A program made the translations under genes and the position numbers. Shown piece by piece: positions 30,652-38,726 of a stretch of 42,639 nucleotides of DNA (position 1 is its first letter; each line of letters begins with the position of its first letter). The notes beneath the pieces are model-generated. The model made no database searches and was not told the origin of the DNA. It saw only the letters and a program-made list of their open reading frames with translations. This stretch comes from a virus: the IMG/VR virus record IMGVR_UViG_3300022925_000052, positions 1-42,639 of that record; one strand, 5' to 3'.

Positions 30652-31413
30652 ATGGCTATTGATTTAGACGCAATCCGCAATCGTTTGAACACTCTTCAAA
30701 CAAAAGTAACAAAGACTGATAATCTTTGGAAACCTCAACCTGGCAAACAACAAATTCGTATTTTGCCTTACACTCACAACACTTCAAATCCGTTCATTGA
30801 ACTTTACTTCCATTTCGGATTTGGTGGTAAAAACATCATTTCACCTACTTCATTTGGTGAAGCTGACCCACTTGTAGAATTTGCTGACAAGTTGAAAGCA
30901 ACTGGAAATCGTGATGATTACCAATTGTCTCGTAAACTAACCCCTAAGATGCGTACTTACGTTCCTGTATTGGTTCGTGGTGAAGAATCTGAAGGTGTGA
31001 AGTTTTGGGGATTTGGTAAAAACGTATACCAAGAGTTGCTAGGATTCTTTGCAGACCCAGACTATGGTGATTTGACTGACCCTGTAAATGGTCGTGATAT
31101 CACAGTAGAATTCAAAACTGCTGCTGAGTTGGGTAAATCTTATCCTGAGACTTACATTCGTGTTAAACCAAACACATCGCCAATCTCAGAGAATGCAAAC
31201 ATCATCGCTGCATCTAAAGAACAAATTGAACTACCTACTATGTTCAAAAAAGTTTCTTATGAAGAGATGGAAGGTATGTTGAAGCAATGGTTGGAAACTG
31301 GTGAAGTATCAGACTCTAACGAACAACCTGTGGCTGAAACATCTCAACCAACTCAAGCGACTTCTCCAGCGTCAAATGTAAAAGACGCATTCGATGACCT
31401 ATTTAACGACTAA
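30652..31413 (+). CDS. 32: Single-stranded DNA-binding protein, T4 gp32-like
   Basis: 253 residues. The basic N-terminus leads into LWKPQPGKQQIRILPY (the gp32 P-x-x-G-x-x-x-I-R-I-L/F-P pattern), FHFGFGGKNIISP, RTYVPVLVRGEE, VKFWGFGKNVYQELLGFFAD and DITVEFKTA. The C-terminus is acidic (VKDAFDDLFND), used in gp32 to recruit replication proteins. There is no cysteine anywhere, so the Zn2+ site of T4 gp32 (His plus three Cys) is absent. It coats unwound DNA and works with UvsX, gp41 and the polymerase encoded nearby. Expressed from its own promoter, with AAAAGGA before the ATG. Confidence 0.93.
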   Translation: MAIDLDAIRNRLNTLQTKVTKTDNLWKPQPGKQQIRILPYTHNTSNPFIELYFHFGFGGKNIISPTSFGEADPLVEFADKLKATGNRDDYQLSRKLTPKMRTYVPVLVRGEESEGVKFWGFGKNVYQELLGFFADPDYGDLTDPVNGRDITVEFKTAAELGKSYPETYIRVKPNTSPISENANIIAASKEQIELPTMFKKVSYEEMEGMLKQWLETGEVSDSNEQPVAETSQPTQATSPASNVKDAFDDLFND

Positions 31414-31418
31414 TTAGT

Positions 31419-32552
31419 ATGGCTAAGAAGAAGAAGGAAAGTTCTCGTGATGAACTGTCTTCTATCCTCGCTGACAACCTAAACAAGAAGTTTAAGTCCG
31501 CCCACAAGGTGGCTTACTTCTTGGATGGGGAGGAGACAACCCCAACCGACTTAGATGAGTGGGTATCAACGGGGTCTCCTATGTTAGACTTGGCAATCTC
31601 AAATAGACCAAATGGTGGATTACCAGTAGGTCGTATTACTGAGATTACAGGTTTGGAAGGAAGTGGTAAATCACTACTCGCAGCTCACTCAATTGCAGAC
31701 ACTCAAAAGAAAGGTGGTCTTGGAGTCTATATTGACACCGAGAACGCAATGAATCAAGAGTTCTTAGAAGCAATTGGTGTAGATGTAAACAAGATGTTGT
31801 ACGTTCCACTGGAAACAGTAGAAGACATCTTTGAAGCAATTGATTCAATCATTGAATCAGTCCGTTCTTCTGACAAAAAGAAGTTGGTTACAATCGTGGT
31901 AGACTCCGTTGCAGGTGCATCTACTAAAGTTGAGATTTCAGCAGATTATGACCAAGCAGGTTACGCAACTCAAAAAGCCATCATTATCTCGAAGGCAATG
32001 CGAAAGGTAACTAACCTTATTGGAAGAGAACGAATTTCACTAATCTTTACAAATCAGTTGAGAACACGTTTAGGTGTATCATTTGGTGACCCTTGGACTA
32101 CGAGTGGTGGTAAGGCAATTGCATTCCACTCATCTTGTAGATTGAGATTGAAACAAATGGGTCAACTAAAATCAAAGGTTGGTGGTGTTGACCAAGTTGT
32201 GGGTATTAAGACCCGTGCTCAAGTCATCAAGAATCGTATGGGACCACCTCTCCGTTCGGTGGATTACGATATCTACTTTGATAGTGGTATCGACAACTAT
32301 GGTTCTTGGTTACAAATGATGAAGAGTTACAAGTTGGTAAATCAAAGTGGTGCTTGGTACACTTATGTAGATAAAGAGACTGGTGAGGAAATCAAATTCC
32401 AAGCCAAGAACTTCGAAGACATTTTGGCAGAACGACCTGAAGTTAAGGAGTCAATCTACAATCAAATTTGTGATGCATACATTATGTCTTACAAACAATC
32501 AAGCGCAGAATCAAACATAGATAACATAGAAGTAGCAGATTTCGATGAATAA
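31419..32552 (+). CDS. uvsX: UvsX/RecA-family recombinase
   Basis: 377 residues. STGSPMLDLAISNRPNGGLPVGRITEITG leads into Walker A GLEGSGKS (78-85), then GGLGVYIDTENAMNQEFLEAIG and Walker B-like LVTIVVDSVAG. QKAIIISKAMRK and ISLIFTNQLRTRLG form the L2-side region. This is the RecA/UvsX core that forms filaments on ssDNA and drives strand exchange in recombination-dependent replication. Begins five bases after gp32 and overlaps the FEN gene by eight bases, so the three are one operon. C-terminal tail is acidic (IEVADFDE). Confidence 0.95.
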   Translation: MAKKKKESSRDELSSILADNLNKKFKSAHKVAYFLDGEETTPTDLDEWVSTGSPMLDLAISNRPNGGLPVGRITEITGLEGSGKSLLAAHSIADTQKKGGLGVYIDTENAMNQEFLEAIGVDVNKMLYVPLETVEDIFEAIDSIIESVRSSDKKKLVTIVVDSVAGASTKVEISADYDQAGYATQKAIIISKAMRKVTNLIGRERISLIFTNQLRTRLGVSFGDPWTTSGGKAIAFHSSCRLRLKQMGQLKSKVGGVDQVVGIKTRAQVIKNRMGPPLRSVDYDIYFDSGIDNYGSWLQMMKSYKLVNQSGAWYTYVDKETGEEIKFQAKNFEDILAERPEVKESIYNQICDAYIMSYKQSSAESNIDNIEVADFDE

Positions 32553-33585
32553 TAGATACGCAGAACTCCTCAAAGAAGTGAGTCAAGAACATAATGTAAA
32601 GAAAGATGAAAGTCTAAATGACCGAGTTTTGATTATAGATGGGCTAAATCAGTTCATTAGAGTATTTGGGGCAGTCCCTGCGTTGAATGATGATGGAGAA
32701 CATTGTGGTGGTGTGACAGGATTCCTCTTGTCCACCGCTGCAACCATCCGAAGATTGAAACCTACACGGGTTGTTATCGTGTTTGATGGTAAGGGTGGGT
32801 CAAATCGTAGAAAGTCAATGTATAAAGGTTATAAGGAAGGTCGTACTGGTCTGACTAAAATCAATAGATTGGCAGGATACGAGGACTTGGAAGACCAACA
32901 AGAATCTATGAGAAAGCAATTTACTCGATTGATTGAGTATCTCCAAGTCCTACCCATTTCCCTCACCTATATTGATTATGTAGAAGCAGATGACATCATC
33001 GCATATCTTGCAAATCACTATTTTAAGAAAGAAGTCACAATCATCTCATCAGACAAGGATTTTCTTCAATTGGTAAACCCACGAATCAAAGTATGGGCCC
33101 CTACTAAAAAGAAAATGTACGATGAGGCATTGGTAATGGAAGATTATGGGGTAAAACCTCAGAACCTCGTGTTCTATCGTTGTTTAGAGGGTGATAAGTC
33201 CGATAATATAGAGGGAGTTCGTGGTGTTGGTCCTAAGACAATTCTAAATAAAATGTCATTCCTAAATGAGGATGAATTAACTTTAGATGGGTTTATGGAG
33301 AAGGTCAATTCAGAGTGTGATGAGAAATTGTCACAAAAGTTGACTGAAAATGTGACAACGATTGAGATGAACTATCAGTTGATGCAGCTCAAAGACCCTG
33401 AAATATCATCATCTATCAAATCAAATATACGAGAGATTATGGACTCTCACGAATCTAATTTTGACATAGTGGAATTTAAGAAGATGTTTATGTATGATAA
33501 ACTCTATACTGCATTTTCAAATGTAGATTCTTGGTTAAGAAACTCATTTTTGTCATTAGATGGATTTTTGAGAAATGCTAAGTGA
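32545..33585 (+). CDS. rnh: 5'-3' exonuclease / RNase H (FEN family)
   Basis: 346 residues. The FEN/5'-nuclease motifs appear in order: VLIIDGLNQFIR, TRVVIVFDGKGGSNRRKSMY, YVEADDIIAYL, TIISSDKDFLQLV and the helix-3-turn-helix GDKSDNIEGVRGVGPKTI. These Asp residues bind two metals. T4 RNase H removes RNA primers from lagging-strand fragments and works with gp32. It is slightly longer than T4 RNase H (305). Since the local PolA-like protein has no 5'-nuclease domain, this gene would supply that activity. Overlaps uvsX and the following gene. Confidence 0.92.
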   Translation: MNNRYAELLKEVSQEHNVKKDESLNDRVLIIDGLNQFIRVFGAVPALNDDGEHCGGVTGFLLSTAATIRRLKPTRVVIVFDGKGGSNRRKSMYKGYKEGRTGLTKINRLAGYEDLEDQQESMRKQFTRLIEYLQVLPISLTYIDYVEADDIIAYLANHYFKKEVTIISSDKDFLQLVNPRIKVWAPTKKKMYDEALVMEDYGVKPQNLVFYRCLEGDKSDNIEGVRGVGPKTILNKMSFLNEDELTLDGFMEKVNSECDEKLSQKLTENVTTIEMNYQLMQLKDPEISSSIKSNIREIMDSHESNFDIVEFKKMFMYDKLYTAFSNVDSWLRNSFLSLDGFLRNAK

Positions 33586-34117
33586 CCTAAAAACTGAGGT
33601 TTGGAGTGGTGAAATGGAATACCACACTTACAAAGGTGTTGGGTGGTTTGGTATTGGTGGTAAGGAGCACCCATTATTCAAAACCCTAATCAATAGAATA
33701 CTAACTGAATCTCAATATATAAGTGATTATAAATTTTATGTCTCGGGTGGCTTATTAGAAGATTGGGTATCTTGGGATATTGATTTACTTATCATTGGGG
33801 AGTTTGACTCTATAAAGATTAAAGAAATTTTAGAGGTAATGGTAAGAGTGGGGTTTGAATTAAAATTATTTGTAGACCCACTTTGGTGTCCTGCTCTATG
33901 GCCACAACACTTATATTCTAAATATGGTGGGTTTGATGCCACTTATGAGTGTTATAGATTGAGTAACAACTTCAAACGAAATGGTGAGGCTGCTGATTTG
34001 TCTCACTTTGAGTATGTGGATGGATTGTATAAACAAGTTATACAATACCCATTTGAGAAGCATAAGAAACGTAGAAGTGAAGGTTATTTTTACAAAGAAC
34101 CACTTTTGTTGAATTAA
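33575..34117 (+). CDS. Nucleotidyltransferase-fold protein, unknown substrate
   Basis: 180 residues, starting 11 bases inside the FEN gene. YVSGGLLEDWVSWDIDLLIIGE (GG at 58-59, D68-x-D70) has the G-G/S, 9 residues, D-x-D/E spacing of the pol-beta/minimal nucleotidyltransferase superfamily. EILEVMVRVGFELKLFVDPLW would be the following helix and strand. The N-terminal YHTYKGVGWFGIGGKEHPLF segment could bind substrate. Such enzymes transfer nucleotides to RNA, proteins or small molecules; nothing here shows which. Its location between replication genes may suggest a nucleic-acid or host-protein target. The third carboxylate is not obvious. Confidence 0.6.
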   Translation: MLSDLKTEVWSGEMEYHTYKGVGWFGIGGKEHPLFKTLINRILTESQYISDYKFYVSGGLLEDWVSWDIDLLIIGEFDSIKIKEILEVMVRVGFELKLFVDPLWCPALWPQHLYSKYGGFDATYECYRLSNNFKRNGEAADLSHFEYVDGLYKQVIQYPFEKHKKRRSEGYFYKEPLLLN

Positions 34118-34119
34118 GA

Positions 34120-34151
34120 TTTGGTAAATACGAAAATATGTTGTATATTTG
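34120..34151 (+). promoter_or_regulatory. Consensus Bacteroidetes promoter (TTTG-N20-TATATTTG)
   Basis: -33 TTTG at 34120-34123 and an exact-consensus -7 box TATATTTG at 34144-34151. The 20-base spacer equals that of the other sites. TTGTA/TACAA inverted repeat flanks the -7 box. The leader to the helicase ATG would be only about 10 bases. Confidence 0.85.
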
Positions 34152-34167
34152 TACAATATGATTCTAT

Positions 34168-35526
34168 ATGGAGAAGTTAGGAAGTAAGTTTAGTACATCA
34201 TTTCAGAATAAGGTAATATCCGCTATATTATCAGATAGGTCGTTTACTCGACAAATCTATGATATCCTAAAAGCAGAATACTTTGATTCGGAGGCATCTG
34301 AGTGGTTAGTTAAAACCATTCTAAAATATTTTGATGAGTATGAGACAATGCCAACCTTAGATGTCCTTAAAGTCAAGATAAACACCATTGAGAGGGATGT
34401 ATTGAAGGTATCAGTTGTAGATACGCTCAAATTTGCTTGGAATCATCTATCAAGTGATGATTTAGTCTATGTAAAAGAACAAGTCCTTGACTTTTGTAAG
34501 AACCAATCAATTAAGAACGCAATCTTAGATTCGGTGTCTCTATTAGAGGATGGTAAGTATGAGACCATCAAGAAAAACATTGATACTGCGATGAAAGCAG
34601 GTCAAGATTCGGACATTGGACACGAATACAAGAGTATGATTGTGGAGAGATATGAAGATAGTGTTCGTAATGTGGTGTCTACTGGTTGGGATGTTATTGA
34701 TGAAATTACACAAGGTGGATTTGGTAAAGGTGAGTTAATCCTATTTGCAGCTCCACCAGGAATTGGTAAATCGTGGTCTTTGGTCAACATTGGTGTAAAC
34801 GCAATGAAGAAGGGTAAGATAGTTGCACATTATACTTTGGAATTGAATGAAGGTTATACTGGTCAAAGATATGATGCAGTTCTAAGTGGAGTTGCAGTAG
34901 GAAACCTCAAATACAATATGGAAGATGTTAAGAAGGCAGTGGAGAATGTTCCAGGTGACCTTGTTGTAAAACATTATCCAACCAAAACCGCAAGTGTGAA
35001 TTCATTGAAAGCACATATGGATAAAATGACTCTACAAGGTAAGAAGCCAGATTTGGTGATTGTGGATTACGCTGACCTACTTCGTGGTCCATCTAAAGAA
35101 AAGAGACACGAGGAGTTGGAAGAAATCATCGAAGACCTTAGAGGTTTGGCAGGTGAGTATGAAGTTCCAGTATTCACGGCATCTCAAATCAATAGAAGTG
35201 GTGCAGAAGATGACATTATTACAGGTACGAAGATTGCTGGGTCATTCTCAAAAATGATGACTGCTGATTTTGTGGTATCACTATCTCGTAAGATTGAAGA
35301 CAAACTTGCTGGGACTGGTAGATGGCACGTTATTAAGAATCGTTTTGGGCCTGATGGTATGACATTCCCATCCAAAGCAAACTTCTCAACTGGTCAAATT
35401 CACATATATAACGATGATTCCATTGATGGTAGAAAGACCTCAAACCAGATGAAACAAGGGGAGAGTTTAGTAAGAAAAGAATTAGCACAAAAATATAAAG
35501 AAATGAGTGGGGATATTGGTTTTTAG
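34168..35526 (+). CDS. 41: Replicative DNA helicase, T4 gp41/DnaB-like
   Basis: 452 residues (T4 gp41: 475). N-terminal helical domain (about 1-150) with FQNKVISAILSDRSFTRQI and DEYETMPTLDVLK. RecA-like motor domain: VVSTGWDVIDEITQGGFGKGELILF, Walker A APPGIGKS (195-202), HYTLELNEGYTGQRYDAVL, Walker B DLVIVDYADLL, VPVFTASQINRSG and later NRFGPDGMTF. It unwinds DNA 5'-3' at the fork and recruits primase. No primase gene is seen in the window. Transcribed from the consensus promoter just upstream with almost no leader and no Shine-Dalgarno. Confidence 0.95.
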   Translation: MEKLGSKFSTSFQNKVISAILSDRSFTRQIYDILKAEYFDSEASEWLVKTILKYFDEYETMPTLDVLKVKINTIERDVLKVSVVDTLKFAWNHLSSDDLVYVKEQVLDFCKNQSIKNAILDSVSLLEDGKYETIKKNIDTAMKAGQDSDIGHEYKSMIVERYEDSVRNVVSTGWDVIDEITQGGFGKGELILFAAPPGIGKSWSLVNIGVNAMKKGKIVAHYTLELNEGYTGQRYDAVLSGVAVGNLKYNMEDVKKAVENVPGDLVVKHYPTKTASVNSLKAHMDKMTLQGKKPDLVIVDYADLLRGPSKEKRHEELEEIIEDLRGLAGEYEVPVFTASQINRSGAEDDIITGTKIAGSFSKMMTADFVVSLSRKIEDKLAGTGRWHVIKNRFGPDGMTFPSKANFSTGQIHIYNDDSIDGRKTSNQMKQGESLVRKELAQKYKEMSGDIGF

Positions 35527-35584
35527 AGACTATATATTACCACCCCAATTAACATTATGTCTAACAATATAAAGAGGAGCCAGT

Positions 35585-36580
35585 ATGGGTCTATTTGATA
35601 ATCGTATACCTTTTAAGCCGTTTGAATATCCAGAGTACTACACCGAAGGGTGGTTGAAACAAGCACAAGCATTTTGGTTGCATACCGAAATACCAATGCA
35701 AGGTGATATTAAAGATTGGAATGAAAATTTGTCAGTCGAAGAAAAGAACTTGGTAGGTAATATCCTACTTGGGTTTGCACAAACGGAATGTGCTGTATCC
35801 GATTATTGGACAGGATGGGTAACTGAGTGGTTTCCTAAACACGAAATCAAGCAAATGGCTATGATGTTCGGTTCACAAGAAACTATTCACGCAACTGCAT
35901 ACTCATATTTGAATGAATCACTCGGATTAGAAGATTTCGAAGCATTCCTACACGAACCAGCAACTGCTGATAGATTTGAGAACCTTGCTAACATCGAAAA
36001 TCGTTACACTTGGGAAGACCTCAAAGTAAATGCAGATGCACGGAGAGAAGTAGCACGTTCACTTGCAATCTTCTCAGCATTCACCGAAGGAGTTGCACTT
36101 TACTCTTCATTTGCAGTATTATACTCATTCCAAATGAGAAATATGTTGAAGGGAATTGGCCAACAAATGAAGTGGTCGGTTCGTGATGAGTCACTACACT
36201 CTAAAATGGGATGTCAACTATTCAGACATATGTGTGATGAATACCCAGAGCTCAAATTAGAGGCAAAAGACGCAGTAGAAGAAGCTGCTAAGATTATGTT
36301 GGAGTTGGAACTCAAATACATCGATAAGATGTTTGAAATGGGTGACTTGGAAAATCTAAAAAAGAAAGACCTTGTAAACTTCATCAGAAGAAGAGTAAAT
36401 GAAAAATACAATGAATTAGGTTACGAAGGTCAAATCATAGAATTCAGTAAAGACTCGGCAAATGAGTTGGAGTGGTTCTACCATTTGACTGGGGGAACAA
36501 CCCATACCGACTTCTTCGCAGTAAGACCAACTGACTACTCGAAGGCAAATGAAGGTGAAGATTGGGATGATATATTTTAA
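35585..36580 (+). CDS. nrdB: Class I ribonucleotide reductase, small subunit NrdB
   Basis: 331 residues. The ferritin-like R2 fold carries GFAQTECAVSDYW, SQETIHATAYSYL, FTEGVALYSSF and VRDESLHSKMG. These give E-x-x-H pairs for the dimetal site and a Tyr four residues after the first His, at the E. coli Tyr122 radical position. The first ligand, 31 residues before the ETIH Glu, is Glu (QTE) where E. coli has Asp84. NrdB makes the radical NrdA needs to reduce ribonucleotides to deoxyribonucleotides. Strong AGGAG before the ATG. nrdB precedes nrdA by six bases, and thioredoxin follows, so the full reduction chain is encoded together. Confidence 0.94.
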   Translation: MGLFDNRIPFKPFEYPEYYTEGWLKQAQAFWLHTEIPMQGDIKDWNENLSVEEKNLVGNILLGFAQTECAVSDYWTGWVTEWFPKHEIKQMAMMFGSQETIHATAYSYLNESLGLEDFEAFLHEPATADRFENLANIENRYTWEDLKVNADARREVARSLAIFSAFTEGVALYSSFAVLYSFQMRNMLKGIGQQMKWSVRDESLHSKMGCQLFRHMCDEYPELKLEAKDAVEEAAKIMLELELKYIDKMFEMGDLENLKKKDLVNFIRRRVNEKYNELGYEGQIIEFSKDSANELEWFYHLTGGTTHTDFFAVRPTDYSKANEGEDWDDIF

Positions 36581-36586
36581 TTAGTT

Positions 36587-38377
36587 ATGGCAGTAAAAAA
36601 TTATGGAGAAGACCTGGGTTGGGAGTTGGGAGTTGACTTTCCTACTTGGGCAAACACGGAAATTTATGTAAAGACAATCTCTAAAGGGTATCTACTTGTT
36701 GGTGAAAAACCAAAAGATGCTTATTGGAGAGTTGCTACGGCAGCAGCACGAAGACTAAGAAAACCTCACCTCGCATCAAAGTTCTTTGATTATATTTGGA
36801 GAGGGTGGTTGAACCTCGCATCACCAGTTCTATCGAATATGGGTACTGATAGAGGTCTACCTATCTCGTGTTTTGGTATTGATGTAGCAGATTCAATTCA
36901 AGACATTGGTACGAAGAACTTAGAGTTGATGTTATTGGCAAAGCATGGTGGTGGTGTTGGTATTGGTATCAACCAAATCAGACCAGCAGGTGCTCCAATT
37001 ACCGATAACGGAACGAGTGATGGTGTAGTACCATTTGCTAAAATCTATGACTCTACAATCCTTGCAACTAATCAAGGGGCAGTTCGTAGAGGTGCTGCAT
37101 CGGTAAACCTAAACATCGAACACGAAGATTTTGATGAGTGGGTTGAAATTCGTGAACCAAAGGGTGATGTAAATCGCCAATGTTTGAACTTACACCAAGC
37201 AGTAGTTGTGGGTGACAAGTTTATGAGAAAACTTGAAGATGGTGACCCTGAAGCACGTAGAAGATGGGGTAAGGTACTTCAGAAGAGAAAAGCAACTGGC
37301 GAACCTTACATTATGTATAAGGGTAATGTGAACAAAGCAAACCCCGAAGCATACAAACAAAACTCATTGAAGGTCTTTATGACCAACATTTGTAGTGAGA
37401 TTGTACTTCATACTGATGAGTCACACTCGTTCGTATGTTGTTTGTCTTCAGTAAACCTTGCTAAATACGATGAGTGGAAGGATACTGACCTTATCTACAC
37501 TGCAACTTGGTTCTTGGATGGTGTGCTCGAAGAGTTCATTCAGAGAGCAAAGAATATGAGAGGATTTGAAAACTCAGTTCGTTCGGCAGAGAAGGGTAGA
37601 GCACTTGGTTTAGGTGTATTGGGATGGCACACATACTTACAACAAAAAGGTATGGCATTTGAAGGTCTTCCTGCTCAATTCGAGACTCGTAAAATCTTCT
37701 CTCAAATCAAGATTGAGTCTGATAGAGCATCTCGTGATTTGGCTAACGAATATGGTGAACCACTTTGGTGTGTTGGTACAGGTATGAGAAATACTCACCT
37801 TAGAGCAATTGCACCAACGGTATCAAACTCAAAGTTGAGTGGTAATGTATCCGCAGGTATCGAACCTTGGGCTGCAAACGTATTCACCGAACAAACTGCT
37901 AAAGGAACATTCATTCGTAAGAACACCGAGTTGGAACGTGCACTTCGTAAGATGGGTATGAACAACAAAGATACTTGGGACCAGATTCTTGCTGATGGTG
38001 GTTCGGTTCAAGGTTTGGATGAGTTGGATAATTGGGGATATGTCGATGGTAAACTTACTAAAAAAGAGGACATTGACCCTCAAGTGATTGAAAACAAACA
38101 AGTAGATTGGGTAAAGGATGTATTTAAGACATTCAAGGAAATCAATCAGTTGGAGTTGGTGAGACAAGCAGGTGTGAGACAACAATACATCGACCAAGCA
38201 GTATCATTAAACTTAGCATTCCCATCACAAGCATCTCCAAAGTGGATTAACCAAGTCCATATGGAAGCATGGAAGCAGGGAATCAAAACACTCTATTATA
38301 TGAGAACTGAGTCAGTACTTCGTGGTGATATTGCTATGAAAGCAACTGACCCAGATTGTGTCTCGTGTGATGGATAA
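36587..38377 (+). CDS. nrdA: Class I ribonucleotide reductase, large subunit NrdA (no ATP cone)
   Basis: 596 residues, well below E. coli (761) or T4 (754) NrdA. Catalytic features are present: GLPISCFGID (Cys225 equivalent), TNICSEIV (N-x-C-x-E, thiyl-radical Cys), SFVCCLSSVNL (Cys462 equivalent), KTLYYMRTES (paired Tyr of the radical path) and a C-terminal C-x-x-C (DCVSCDG) for re-reduction by thioredoxin. The N-terminus starts at the barrel's leading helices with no ATP-cone, so dATP feedback inhibition through that domain should be missing. This would suit a phage draining host nucleotides. A structured 109-base gap and thioredoxin follow. Confidence 0.93.
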   Translation: MAVKNYGEDLGWELGVDFPTWANTEIYVKTISKGYLLVGEKPKDAYWRVATAAARRLRKPHLASKFFDYIWRGWLNLASPVLSNMGTDRGLPISCFGIDVADSIQDIGTKNLELMLLAKHGGGVGIGINQIRPAGAPITDNGTSDGVVPFAKIYDSTILATNQGAVRRGAASVNLNIEHEDFDEWVEIREPKGDVNRQCLNLHQAVVVGDKFMRKLEDGDPEARRRWGKVLQKRKATGEPYIMYKGNVNKANPEAYKQNSLKVFMTNICSEIVLHTDESHSFVCCLSSVNLAKYDEWKDTDLIYTATWFLDGVLEEFIQRAKNMRGFENSVRSAEKGRALGLGVLGWHTYLQQKGMAFEGLPAQFETRKIFSQIKIESDRASRDLANEYGEPLWCVGTGMRNTHLRAIAPTVSNSKLSGNVSAGIEPWAANVFTEQTAKGTFIRKNTELERALRKMGMNNKDTWDQILADGGSVQGLDELDNWGYVDGKLTKKEDIDPQVIENKQVDWVKDVFKTFKEINQLELVRQAGVRQQYIDQAVSLNLAFPSQASPKWINQVHMEAWKQGIKTLYYMRTESVLRGDIAMKATDPDCVSCDG

Positions 38378-38409
38378 CCGAGTTGGGGTTTGAAGACCTC
38401 ATCTTAGGA

Positions 38410-38456
38410 CCGTGAAAGTTCACGGATTTGAGTGGGGGATTCGCTACCCCCCACTC
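38410..38456 (+). other. Two strong hairpins between nrdA and thioredoxin
   Basis: Hairpin 1: CCGTGA / TCACGG (38410-38425, loop of 4). Hairpin 2: GAGTGGGGG / CCCCCACTC (38430-38438 and 38448-38456, loop of 9). There is no T-run after the second stem, so a standard intrinsic terminator is unlikely. Possible roles are an RNA-processing site, mRNA 3'-end protection for nrdA, or a cis-regulatory element. This is much the most GC-rich spot in its surroundings. Confidence 0.7.
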
Positions 38457-38486
38457 ATTAAGAATAAGTAAATAAAAAGGAATAAT

Positions 38487-38723
38487 ATGAAACAGTATCT
38501 TTATTTTAGTGCCCCTTGGTGTGGACCTTGTAGAATGTTAGGTCCAGTGATGGAACGAGTAAACAACACGATTCCAGTTCAAAAAGTAAATGTTGATGAG
38601 AACTCAGAAATGGCTCAACAATATAATGTAAGAAACATCCCAACTGTTGTTTTGTTGGAGAATGGACAAGAAGTAAAACGAATCGTAGGAGCACGCTCAG
38701 AGGCCGATTATCTAAACGTATAA
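38487..38723 (+). CDS. Thioredoxin/glutaredoxin-like redox protein
   Basis: 78 residues. Active site WCGPC (11-15), then MLGPVMERV, VQKVNVDENSEMAQQYNVRNIPTVVLLENGQEVKRIVGA, containing the cis-Pro loop (NIPTV). A minimal thioredoxin fold that lacks the usual first strand-helix. Phage thioredoxins of this kind donate electrons to ribonucleotide reductase. The position right after nrdA, with its C-x-x-C tail, supports that. AAAAAGGA precedes the ATG. Soluble, with no signal peptide. Confidence 0.93.
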   Translation: MKQYLYFSAPWCGPCRMLGPVMERVNNTIPVQKVNVDENSEMAQQYNVRNIPTVVLLENGQEVKRIVGARSEADYLNV

Positions 38724-38726
38724 GTT

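Noticed and set aside
35533-35540. TATATTAC -7-like box upstream of nrdB
   Set aside because: No TTTG/TTG at 20 bases; the nearest TTG is only about 14 bases away. The spacing is invariant at the six accepted sites.
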